A stretch of DNA of 64,000 nucleotides. Origin: JAJUFS01 sp036381175. Lineage in GTDB: Bacteria; Pseudomonadota; Gammaproteobacteria; Natronospirales; JAJUFS01. The notes under the pieces were generated by a model that was not told the DNA's origin, ran no database searches, and saw only the letters and a program-made list of their open reading frames with translations. This document shows positions 47,006 through 56,600 of the stretch, one piece after another (the stretch's first letter is position 1; the number at the start of each line of letters is the position of its first letter). A program made the translations under genes and the position numbers. The stretch is from positions 18,203 to 82,202 of the forward strand of contig DASVDI010000055.1 in NCBI GenBank assembly GCA_036381175.1, read 5' to 3'.

Positions 47006-47332
47006 ATGAAAGTCCTGGCCGGCGTCCTGCTGTTCCTGTTGCTGCTGTTGCAGGGACAGTTGTGGCTCGGCCAAGGCAGCCTTGTCGACTTGTGGCGATT
47101 GCAGGATGCCGTTGAAGCGCAGCAGGATGAAAATCGCCGCACCGAAGAACGCAACACCTCGCTCGCGGCCGAGGTGAAGGATCTGAAAAGCGGACTCGAA
47201 GCGATTGAGGAGCGTGCCCGTTCCGAGCTTGGCATGATCCGCGAGGGCGAGACCTTCTACCAGGTGACGGAAGATTTCTCCGTCGACACAACAAAAACAA
47301 CACCTCCCGAAGAAACGGCACCCGATGAATGA
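47006..47332 (+). CDS. ftsB: Cell division protein FtsB
   Basis: This 108-residue protein has one N-terminal membrane helix (VLLFLLLLLQGQLWLG) and a periplasmic coiled coil (about 30-75, AVEAQQDENRRTEERNTSLA). The segment ARSELGMIREGETFYQV near 72 is typical of FtsB. It joins FtsQ and FtsL at the septum. It overlaps truD by 8 bases, so ispD and ispF, which usually follow ftsB, are absent. Confidence 0.93.
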   Translation: MKVLAGVLLFLLLLLQGQLWLGQGSLVDLWRLQDAVEAQQDENRRTEERNTSLAAEVKDLKSGLEAIEERARSELGMIREGETFYQVTEDFSVDTTKTTPPEETAPDE

Positions 47333-48362
47333 TTCCCGTTTTGCAGTCCGCTTCGCGGACTATCCCTTTGCTTTCGGTGAGCCGGCGTTGAACGGCGTAC
47401 TGCGCTCGACGCCTGCGGATTTCTTCGTCGAAGAACAACTCGGATTTGCGCCGGATGGTGAAGGTCCGCACGTGATGCTCTGGATCGAGAAAACCGGTGC
47501 CAACACCGAGTGGGTGGCGCGGCAACTCGCGAAGCGTGTCAGTTGCCGTCCGATGGACGTCGGATTTTCCGGCATGAAGGATCGCAATGCCGTCACCCGG
47601 CAATGGTTCAGCGTGCCGGCGCCGAAAGCGGAGATCGACTGGCAGGCGCTCGATATCGAAGGTGTGCAAGTGCTTGAAGCGCACGCGCATCGGCGCAAGT
47701 TGCGTCGCGGTGCGCATCGCGCCAACCGTTTCGTGCTGACCTTGCGTGACGTGACGGGAGCTGATGATCTTGATGCACGCGTCGAACAGGCGCGCACGCA
47801 GGGCGTGCCGAATTATTTCGGACCGCAACGTTTCGGACGCAATAGCGATAACGTCGTGCGCGCTGTCGATGGTGCGCGCGGTGGTGTTTATCTTTCCGCA
47901 GCGCGCAGTTTTCTTTTCAATGCCGTGCTGGCTGAAAGAGTACGGCGTGGCGACTGGAATCATTTGCTTGCGGGTGAAGCCGCGCAGCTTGATGGCAGCG
48001 GCAGTTTCTTCATGGCGGAAGCGAATGATGAAAGCTTGTCGCAACGTCTCGCGGAATTCGACATCCATCCCAGCGGTCCGCTGTGGGGCAAGGGCGAGCT
48101 GCCTTCACGCGATGACGTTGCCGCACTCGAAAATTCTGTCGCGAGCGCGATGCCGGAACTGCGTGACCTGCTGGAGAAAGCCGGCATGCGCCAGGAACGT
48201 CGCGCGCTGCGATTACCGGTGCGGGAGCTGGACATTGCGCGCGGTGATGAAAACACAGTTGTCATGCGTTTTGAATTGCCGCCGGGTGCCTTCGCAACCA
48301 GCGTGCTGCGCGAACTGATCAACGTGACCGAACGGGGAGAAGAACATGCTGGAACGGATTGA
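47325..48362 (+). CDS. truD: tRNA pseudouridine(13) synthase TruD
   Basis: This 345-residue enzyme has the catalytic Asp in DVGFSGMKDRNAVTRQWFSV near 80. The TruD segments RFVLTLRDV near 128, GVPNYFGPQRFGRN near 160 and LPPGAFATSVLREL near 318 are also present. It modifies U13 of tRNA-Glu. It overlaps the next gene by 17 bases. Confidence 0.95.
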   Translation: MNDSRFAVRFADYPFAFGEPALNGVLRSTPADFFVEEQLGFAPDGEGPHVMLWIEKTGANTEWVARQLAKRVSCRPMDVGFSGMKDRNAVTRQWFSVPAPKAEIDWQALDIEGVQVLEAHAHRRKLRRGAHRANRFVLTLRDVTGADDLDARVEQARTQGVPNYFGPQRFGRNSDNVVRAVDGARGGVYLSAARSFLFNAVLAERVRRGDWNHLLAGEAAQLDGSGSFFMAEANDESLSQRLAEFDIHPSGPLWGKGELPSRDDVAALENSVASAMPELRDLLEKAGMRQERRALRLPVRELDIARGDENTVVMRFELPPGAFATSVLRELINVTERGEEHAGTD

Positions 48363-49101
48363 ACACGACGACATCCTGGAGATTCGCCTCGCGCGGCCGC
48401 CGGTGAACGCGCTCTCGCCCGAGCTGGTGCACGAGCTGACCCAGGCTCTCACGCAGGCGCCGAACGATGGCGCGCGCGCCATCGTGCTTTCCGGGAGTCC
48501 TGGGATGTATTCGGCCGGTCTCGACGTACCGGCACTGCTCGCGCTGGACAAGACCGCGATGCGCGAATTCTGGAAACATTTTTTCGGATTGATCGGCGCG
48601 ATTGCCGCATCACCCATTCCCGTCGCCGCCGCGATCACCGGCCACAGTCCGGCCGGCGGCGCCGTACTCGCGCTGTTCTGCGATTACCGCGTGATCGCCG
48701 AGGACGACAATTTCCGAATTGGCCTGAACGAAGTGCAGGTCGGCTTGCCGTTGCCGGCGATCATTCACGCCACGCTGCTCCGGCAGCTCGGACCGCGGCA
48801 GGCGGAACGTCTCGCGGTGCCGGGATTGCTGATCGATCCTATTGAGGCGCAACGCATCGGACTCGTCGATGAACTCGCGTCGGTTGCGGATGTCGTTTCA
48901 CGGGCGCGCGAGTGGTGCGCACAATTACTGAAACTGCCGCAGGGCGCGATGCTCGCGACCCGTGACCTTGCGCGCGCCGACCTTGTCGGTCTTTTCGGAA
49001 CGCTCGGTGACGCTGATTACGATCGCATGACGACAGCGTGGTTCGGCGACGAGACGCAGGCAACGATGCAGGCGCTCGTCGCGCGGCTGAAGAAGAAATG
49101 A
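48346..49101 (+). CDS. Enoyl-CoA hydratase/isomerase family protein
   Basis: This 251-residue crotonase-fold protein starts MLERIEHDDILEIRLARPPV. The oxyanion-hole regions are SGSPGMYSAGLDVPALL (about 45-61) and AAITGHSPAGGAVLALFCDYR (about 90-110; the segment AITGHSPAGGAVLALF is diagnostic). The catalytic glutamates of true hydratases are not obvious, so an isomerase or other crotonase reaction is possible. It overlaps truD. It is the last core gene before the accessory island, and no partner fatty-acid genes lie nearby. Confidence 0.85.
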   Translation: MLERIEHDDILEIRLARPPVNALSPELVHELTQALTQAPNDGARAIVLSGSPGMYSAGLDVPALLALDKTAMREFWKHFFGLIGAIAASPIPVAAAITGHSPAGGAVLALFCDYRVIAEDDNFRIGLNEVQVGLPLPAIIHATLLRQLGPRQAERLAVPGLLIDPIEAQRIGLVDELASVADVVSRAREWCAQLLKLPQGAMLATRDLARADLVGLFGTLGDADYDRMTTAWFGDETQATMQALVARLKKK

Positions 49102-49113
49102 TCCAGCGAAAGG

Positions 49114-49172
49114 CGTGTAGAGCGCGCTCCCGCGCGCAATTTTTTTATCGGTCGCGGGAGCGGCCTCCTGTA
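49114..49172. repeat. Decayed copy of the GTAGGAG palindrome
   Basis: Starting GTAGAGCGCGCTCCCGCG and ending in GCGGGAGCGGCCTCCTG, this is a degenerate version of the palindrome at 58151-58206. It lies in the same position relative to the DUF3096 3' end. It forms the left boundary of the island. Confidence 0.7.
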
Positions 49173-49181
49173 AGGTTTCGT

Positions 49182-49259
49182 TCAGTACCCCAGCAACCCC
49201 AGCACGCTGATCACGATCAGTTAGATCGCGACGACATAGTTCAGCAATCGTGGCTCGAC
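49182..49259 (-). pseudogene. DUF3096 gene 3' fragment (duplicate of 58208-58351)
   Basis: Read on the minus strand, this stretch gives EPRLLNYVVAI, a stop, then LIVISVLGLLGY and the final stop. The intact gene at 58208 has KPRLLNYVVAI, Y, LIVIGVLGLLGY. The Tyr codon has become TAA and the upstream half is missing. It is therefore a dead partial copy in the same orientation 9 kb away. Confidence 0.85.
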
Positions 49260-49343
49260 GAAAAACTTCTCCTTTGGCGTGTTCCAGTTGACGGGAGCTT
49301 ACGCTTGCCCCCAGAACACGTCTTTCCTCCGAATACGGCGTTG

Positions 49344-49820
49344 CTACGCATTTCTCGCCATCCTCATTGCGCGTCTCGGCAATTCCGTTGTTCTCGAAAT
49401 GCACGCGCCTTGTCTCGAAGGAGAGCTCGCTATTCCTCTCAGCGTTTCAATGTCCTCTGGGGTCTGGTTCTGATCAATGAGTAATATTGAGAATAGACCG
49501 AAAACACACAGCCAAAGAATAATGTCGCATCTGGCATGTTGTTTTGAGTCTCCCACTGACCCTGACAGCATCGAACGCAATGCAGCGTTAACCTGATGGC
49601 GGTACTCCAACTCGTCAAGCACTAGTGACTTCGCGTGGGCCTGCTCTAGAAGCTCTTCTATCTTGGGCGACACGCCGTTGCTCTTTGCAGCGAATGCCTG
49701 AGTGGCACTGAGATGTTGAGAGAGCGAAATGTGTCTCATTGCTGAATGAGCCACGCCACCCGCACTGACGATAACGCCTACCACAGCGACAAGGCTGTGC
49801 ACTTTCATATTTCTTTTCAT
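49344..49820 (-). CDS. Small predicted membrane protein downstream of the Rhs fragment
   Basis: I do not recognise this 158-residue protein. It starts MKRNMKVHSLVAVVGVIVSAGG, which looks like a signal peptide or anchor, and has a helical middle (EELLEQAHAKSLVLDELEY). A strong membrane helix near 100-117 (IILWLCVFGLFSILLI) is followed by a short basic tail. The frame is open upstream into an Rhs-derived fragment, but the signal-like start makes ATG 49820 the likely beginning; no clear ribosome site is seen. Its position behind a toxin-immunity pair suggests an accessory or second immunity protein, but this is a guess. The 80 bases before it and 49260-49343 hold nothing I can name. Confidence 0.45.
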   Translation of the reverse strand: MKRNMKVHSLVAVVGVIVSAGGVAHSAMRHISLSQHLSATQAFAAKSNGVSPKIEELLEQAHAKSLVLDELEYRHQVNAALRSMLSGSVGDSKQHARCDIILWLCVFGLFSILLIDQNQTPEDIETLRGIASSPSRQGACISRTTELPRRAMRMARNA

Positions 49821-49880
49821 CACTACGGACCAGGTACAAAGAAAAGTATCCCGCAAAGGCCTCCAACTGCAGCTGCGGTG

Positions 49881-50054
49881 CCCCTCGCCGTTGACGTGCG
49901 TGCGATTCCCGTTGGAGTCGTAATCGTAATCGCGCACCCGAACGTCATTCTCGAAGACAACGTCGAGCCGTCCGGCAAGATCGTAGGTGTAATCGTAGGT
50001 GGTGGTTACGCCTTCTACGGTTTCGATCTTCCGGCCGAGCTTGTCGCGTTCGGA
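49881..50054 (-). pseudogene. Orphan Rhs core fragment
   Basis: The minus-strand translation ERDKLGRKIETVEGV, then DYTYDLAGRLDVVFENDVRV and DYDYDSNGNRTHVNG, matches the main Rhs protein (ERDKLGRITRKIETVEGV, DYTYDLAGRLDTVSENGTQV, EYDSNGNRTHING) with scattered changes and a 6-base deletion. The matching DNA in the main gene lies near 51720-51900. It has no start of its own and no toxin tip after it. The 215 bases between it and the immunity gene (50055-50268) contain no credible gene. Confidence 0.8.
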
Positions 50055-50268
50055 ATCGATGCAATAGGTGGCGGCATTGCATGCGATAAATGACCGAGAA
50101 GTTCGATTCGCATGAGACATCCATCCTCCTGTTGTCGATTCTCCTTGAAAAAAACTGCTCTAGGCGCATTCAGAGCAAGCCCGTCGGCAAAAATTCATGG
50201 CCATTCAAGAAGTCGTGTAGATCCGACCCAAGCTTGCAGGTTTCATCTCATGACCATGCTTTTTCCAA

Positions 50269-50682
50269 TTACTCTGTCATGTACATGTCAATGTCCAGAT
50301 TTAGCCCAAGCTGTACGAGCCACTGCAAAAGCTCACGGTCGAAGAACACCGACGGCGATGTAGCCGAATAGATTATCAGTGACACTTGAAGCTGCGATGA
50401 GTCCGCGAGGCGCCTAAATTCGTCCGCCTTTTCTTTGAACGGTTCAATAAACTTTTCGAGGCAGGTGCCAAGGTCAAATGGCCTATCGGTGAACTCGCGG
50501 TCAAGAACCCATCCGCTCCGCTTATATCGCATTTTGCTATTCGGCCGCAGATCGCCAAGCTCCCATGCTCTCGTCGGCACCAAGTCCAGCACCTGACAAG
50601 AAGCTTCAGGCGAAACTAAATCCGACTCGAACTTTAGGCGGACTATCAATCGCTCGCCAGGGCTATTAATTTTAGAAATCAT
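50269..50682 (-). CDS. DUF4279-like protein, probable immunity protein for the Rhs toxin tip
   Basis: This 137-residue protein has RLIVRLKFESDLVSPEASCQ (strand and helix), then VLDLVPTRAWELGDLRPNSK and RSGWVLDREF near residue 55, and ends LGLNLDIDMYMTE. I recognise this as the DUF4279 pattern. DUF4279 proteins are found as immunity partners in polymorphic-toxin loci. The ATG overlaps the last 11 bases of the Rhs gene, the standard toxin-immunity layout. The base composition is visibly more AT-rich than the surrounding core genes, as for the toxin tip. It should neutralise the Rhs tip in the cell; this is inference from position and family. Confidence 0.75.
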   Translation of the reverse strand: MISKINSPGERLIVRLKFESDLVSPEASCQVLDLVPTRAWELGDLRPNSKMRYKRSGWVLDREFTDRPFDLGTCLEKFIEPFKEKADEFRRLADSSQLQVSLIIYSATSPSVFFDRELLQWLVQLGLNLDIDMYMTE

Positions 50683-53600
50683 TTATATTCAATCCTGTAG
50701 GGTCGCCAGGACCAGAACCGTCCTTAGGTTTTACGACTATATTTCCGTCGCCGTCCTTGAACAAATCTTGCCTTGAATTATCCTTCAAGTCGTGTGGGTG
50801 CGTACCACCCTTTGTTAGCTTATCAATTTCCCCCTTTGTTAGTTTCTTATCCTGCGACTCATTCATGTGGGCAGGTAGGAACAAGTCGTCCACCAATTCT
50901 GCGATTGGATCCTGCAAAAAGTTATCGTACAGATAGGTTCCGGCCGCATACCCAGCACCAAATGCAGCCGCGCAGGCGAGAGCAGGCGGTGGCGCGGGGA
51001 ACTTTGGAATGAAGACAGCGGCTGTAGCGGACGCGGCTTCCATGCCAAATATATCGAATCGATTTATTGGATCGTTCTCTGCGTATGCGTAAACGTTAAG
51101 CCCGCCGTACAACCCCTTTGGGTCTTTTGCCGTCCACCGTCCCGTCACAGGATCGTAATCACGTGCACCAAATCGCGTGAGTCCGGTATCGCGATCATAG
51201 ACGCCACCCGCAAATCCGAACGGCTGGAAGCCCGGATTGGTATCGAGAATGACGTTGCCCCAAACGTCGTACTCCATTCGCTGGACGATCTCGCCGGTGA
51301 CGGTGTCGATGACAAGGCGCGGCGAGCCGAGGTGATCCGAAATTATTCGATACGTGTTTCCACCCTTGAGCATGTAACTTGGAACGTGCGGCTTTTCGAC
51401 ATAGATGAACCGTGCGACGACGTTGCCGACGCCATTCAGTTCCGCGACCGGGTTCAGTTGATCCTGGTACAAGAAGCCTTGAGCGAGTTCACCATTGACC
51501 TTTTTGCCGATTCGTCGATTCTGGCCATCGATGACGTAATCGATCTGCGTACCGTCGGGTAGTTCCGCGTGCCGGAGGTTACCGAGAACATCATAATCGA
51601 CATCGAGGGTTTCAGTGTCGCAGGTGCGGGTATCGAGTTCGCCGTTGCCGGTGTACTGATAACTGCAGCCTTCTCTGGACAGCAATCGGTCCTGATCGTC
51701 GTACGTTCCCACCAACCCGCCATTGATGTGCGTGCGATTCCCATTGGAGTCGTATTCGTAATTACGCACCTGGGTGCCGTTCTCGGAGACAGTATCGAGT
51801 CGTCCTGCAAGATCGTAGGTGTAATCGTAGGTGGTTGTTACGCCTTCTACGGTTTCGATTTTTCGCGTGATTCTGCCGAGCTTGTCGCGTTCGTAATCGA
51901 CTTCGTAGATATCGGCGCCGGATACCGCTGCAGTTACGTCGTCGAGTTCGCCGAAGGTGTTAACGTTGTTGTCCGTGGCGACAACACCGAGAGATGCAGT
52001 ATCGGGTAATCCGATTCCGTCACGTGTGATGCTCATGTCTCCCGCCCGTGTCACGAGACCGTCCTGATCGTAGTCATAGTCGATGCGGACGCCATTCACA
52101 GTGACACCGCGGCTCCAGAAATTATCGTCGTAGTCGAAGCCGACAGTTCCGTTGATCGTGCCCGCGGAAGCAATCGAGGTAACCAGGAAGCCCTCGTAGC
52201 CGTAAGCGAGAGTTTCGCCGCCGGGAGCGGTCAGGGAGGTCAAGCGACCGGTTTCAGGTGAATAATCGAACACATAGGCGCCGTTCGACACCTGGAGTGC
52301 GTCCAGCTTTCCGGTTACAGAGCCATAGATGAAATCGATGGTCTGGCCGTCGGAGCGCGTCACAAGCTCCAGTTGCTTGTCCAGATTGTAAAGATAGTGA
52401 GTCGCGGCGAATTCTTCGCCCAATGGCGGCGGTGTGTAGCTGCCTTGCTGATCCATGATGGTATGCGTGAAGCCGTGTGGTAGCCGTCCGGGCGGTGTAA
52501 TCGCAAGCACGTTGTTGTTCGCATCGTACTCGTAGCTGACGGTGCGGCCGTCTGGAAGACGCTGCACGTTGATTCGGCCGGCGAAGTCATACTCAAACTG
52601 GACGCTGCGTCCGAGCGCGTCGGTGACGGAAGCAAGGTACCCGGCCTGATGGTCCCCAAGCGGATGGTATGAATAGGAAGTTGTCCTCGTCGCTGCACCC
52701 TCGCCCGCGGTAATACTTTCGAGGCGGCCGCGTTCATCGTACGAAAGATGGGATGAAGCAAGGCCGGTTCGATAGATGGTTTCCGGCAGGAAATCCGTAT
52801 TCAGGTCGATATTCGTTGCTCGACCGTGCGGCGAGGCGTGGGTCCAGCGGCGTGGCACCGTTTGGTACTTGCTTTCGTACTCACGATAATGCGTGCCGTG
52901 TTCGCGCCCCACCAATGTGACGTCGCGCCACTCGGTAATTCTCCATGGGTGTGGCGCTGTTCCACTTAACTCGATGTGACGGGTTTTCCGGATTTCCCGC
53001 TGCTTCGAGCCAAAGGATATTCGTTCGAGGTGTGGGTAATAAAGAAATGCGTGCGAGGAGGGATTGGCTCGCGTCTGAAAAACGCTGTGCGTCACCCCGT
53101 TATCTTCGGTCCGCACGAGGCCTGCCCGTAATTCTCGAGTACGGCGGGTTTCATCAGGACGTACCGTTGTCAGCTCGCGCCAGTATTTTCCTGTCGATTC
53201 TTTCACCTCATCAATGTATTCAGTCGCTCTGCCTTCACCGCTCGTTTGCCTGAGTTTCACTTGTAGCGGCAAATCCGGATTCCATTCCTTTTCAACGAAC
53301 CAGCCGCCGTTGTTTGGCCAGCGATCGCTGATGAAACGTCCCGCAGAATCGTATTGCCGATGACTTTCGTTGCCGTTCGGGTCACGCACGTACGTCAGAA
53401 AACTCTCACTGGCATAGTCGAATCGCCATTCGCGCGATCCTGGCAAGATCAACTTCGTGAGCATGCCGCTTTCGTCAGCTACAAGATTCGTGATGTGCCC
53501 GTCGGGAGACGTAATCCGAAACCCGGATGCCACAGGCTCTACCGTAGTGCGATTTCCGAAATCATCCACAACGGCCGAGAGTGTGCCGTCTGGATAATAC

Positions 53601-56600
53601 TCAAAGCGGTACAAGGTGCGGCCGGTCACGAAATCCAGCGTGGAAAGATGAAATCCCCGAGCATCGAACTGATAGGCTTGGTTTGAACTGGAATCCGCGA
53701 TGGTTTGATCGAGGCGCGGGTCAAGTGCGAACGTTTTCCTGATCGTTTTTGTCGTGTTCGACGATTCCGCGATCAGCAGGTCACCCGTGGGTTTCACGGC
53801 AAGCAATCTCATTTGCGGCGAAAAACAGGTCCGTTCCATAAGACCAGTTTCCGCCTCCCCAACGGTTTCCGCGCAAGCCGCCTGATAGGCTGGATCGGTC
53901 AGCGTCTCGTGCCCACCGGTATCGCTGAACGCCTCGATGATATTGGTTCTCACACCGGATTCAATCAGTATGCGGTGCATAACCAAACGGCCATCCGTGA
54001 ACTTGGCGCTTTGTACACCCTGTAGATTTGCCACGATTTCCGGTTGGAAATCGTCATCTGGAAGACCTATCCAGTCCTGCCGCCGATCAGGCAGAAAACG
54101 ATAGACGCGCCACGGCGCCAAGTAGTCCGATGCAGCGACGATCAGGTTTCCGTCATCGTCGAACGCCATGAATCTGACGATTTCCGGTATCGTCGCCCAG
54201 TCATCAGCGTGTTCGCCATCGGAGACAACGTAAATCTTCGCGCTGTTTACTCCGCCAAATGTGTTATCCGCCGCGAATATCCAACCCTGACTGTTCACGG
54301 CGGAGAAACCATAAAATGGAAAGACACTGTCCGCAAGATCGTGAAAATCTTGGTCTTCGCCGTGCAACTGCTCCTTTGGCTCCCTTCGATATCCATGCAC
54401 CTGCGAGACATCATCGGGAGACCGAACCCGATAGAGTTCCCTGTGGCTGTCCCAATCAACTTGCACATATAGTATTCCGTCATCACCGAAATACAGTTCC
54501 CTTGTATTACCGTCCTCGTCCGGAATATCCAGGTACACGCGCACGATCCCATCGCTATCGATGTAAAACACCTCGGTGTTTACGCACTCGCCGCATGTGA
54601 GATAAAGCGTTCCATCCGGACCGTATGTCGCGGAATGGACGGTTGACAGATCAACATCCGAGAATGGCAAGCCAACGGCATCTCCGATCGAAATGCCTTC
54701 AGAATCTGTCGGAGTTGTCACCGTCTCTATCATCTGCCACGGCCGATATGTGGGCGTCGGAATTCCTTTCCTGATTGTTCCATCACCCCGGAGCAATTCG
54801 CGCGTATTGGGCTTATAGGAATGGAGCGGCGAGAGGTTCCAGCCTGCCAGCTTACCCAACGACTTCTGCATTCCGTTGAGCACGAGGTCGTGTTTCCGTT
54901 CAACTCGATAAGTTGCAGCAAGACGACAATTTCCCATCGGACCCGTTTCGATCGGTGCGACCCCAAATATCGGCATCTGCAACTCGGCCTCATTCAGTAA
55001 CACGCCGTCGTAGCACACGTTCGTTTCATGGCTATAGACCAAGCTGGCATTGTGCGGACCATAGCTAGTTCGTCCGTAGGCATCACGTTGGTTCCAAACG
55101 AGCTGCGCGGCTGCTCCGACCACCAATGGTGCGGGAGATGAATCCACGAGCCGGCCGTTCACGAAAAGGCTCATTCTTGGTCGGAAGACCTGTATTCGCG
55201 GATCAGTACTGCTCCTCGGAACCCAGGTCATCCGAAAACCAACTATCGGATTGCCGGAAACCACATGCGGACGTGAGCGATAGGCCAGATTGAACGGCGT
55301 TCCTGGAATATGAATTGCTTCGCGCACCACGCCACTCTCAACCTCAAGGATGCAACCTTCGCACTCTGTAGCATCTTCAGAGTTCAGCTCGGGAATGTTC
55401 GGAGGTGACGGATCTGGATCAAACGGTGGGCGTGGCGGACCATTTCCGGACAACGATCCACGGAGCCAGTTCAGATCATAGGGCGTGAAGTGCGTAACTG
55501 GCGCGCGCCACAGCTTCGTTCCAGGAGGAAAATTAGTGCCAAGATAATCGGCTTCCGAGTCGCTGATGCCGAACTCCCAGAGATCACGTGTTTCGACGTC
55601 GTAGTCCTCACGCCTTTCGGGCTCCCCGTCGCCGTCCACATCTATCAGACCCCATCCGGTAATCGCATCCTGTCCGAGAACTTCGAGTACGATGCCGTTT
55701 TCAGACGGCACCCATGCCGCGTTTTCACGGTCATACCAGCCAACAGGAACAATGGTGCCGACAGGAAAGTCGAGAAAGTTGTCAACGTAAAGGGATACAG
55801 ACTGGTTGAACTCGACAGATACGGCACCTGCGGCGATCGCTTCGTCCGCCGAGAGTTCGACGGCATACGTGTAGGCCGTCGTCGGGGGCAGCGTACCCGG
55901 CATCGCGGCCGGTCCGTTCTCGCCAACGGTGTACTCGGTTGCACGGAAGGTCAGTTGCTCCAGCCGCTGTCGGGAACCGTCCGGCAAAACCAATTCCGCC
56001 TGTGTATACCGGGGGAAATAAACCTTCGCGGTACGTGCACCATCTGCGTCTGAATTCGTTGAGGCAATCGCCAATTGCTGTTCGGTAGCCCCCATCTGCA
56101 CGACAGTTGAACGCTCGTCGAGCGGCAAAATGACAATGCCGTCGAACTCATGGAACCTGTTGGTTGCGATATTCTCCTTGCGTTGAACCGAGAGGTAGCC
56201 CTCTTTCTTGAACTGAATCGCGACATAGGCACCACCATTGACGACCATGTCATAGCGGCCATCCTCGCGAGTCAGCGTCTCTCCGAATTCGCCAATCCCG
56301 ACAATGGAAACACGCACTCCGGAAACAGGTTCGTTGCTCGCATCAAGAACGCGCCCACGTAGCACTGCAGTGCGGTTTTCATCGAGAGCGCTCGAAACGA
56401 CATTGGATTGAACCGGGGTGTCATGCTCATAAAGAAAGCGGATAGAATCATGAAACGAAACATGCTCGTTACTCGGAATTGGCGGCGCAATTGTTGCAGG
56501 ATCCGGGGGCAGAACCGATCCTGTTTCACGTTCGATCGGCTCGGAAACGTTGCCGGCAGCATCGGAAACCGTGATCTCGAAAGTATCGCCTTCCGCCCCT

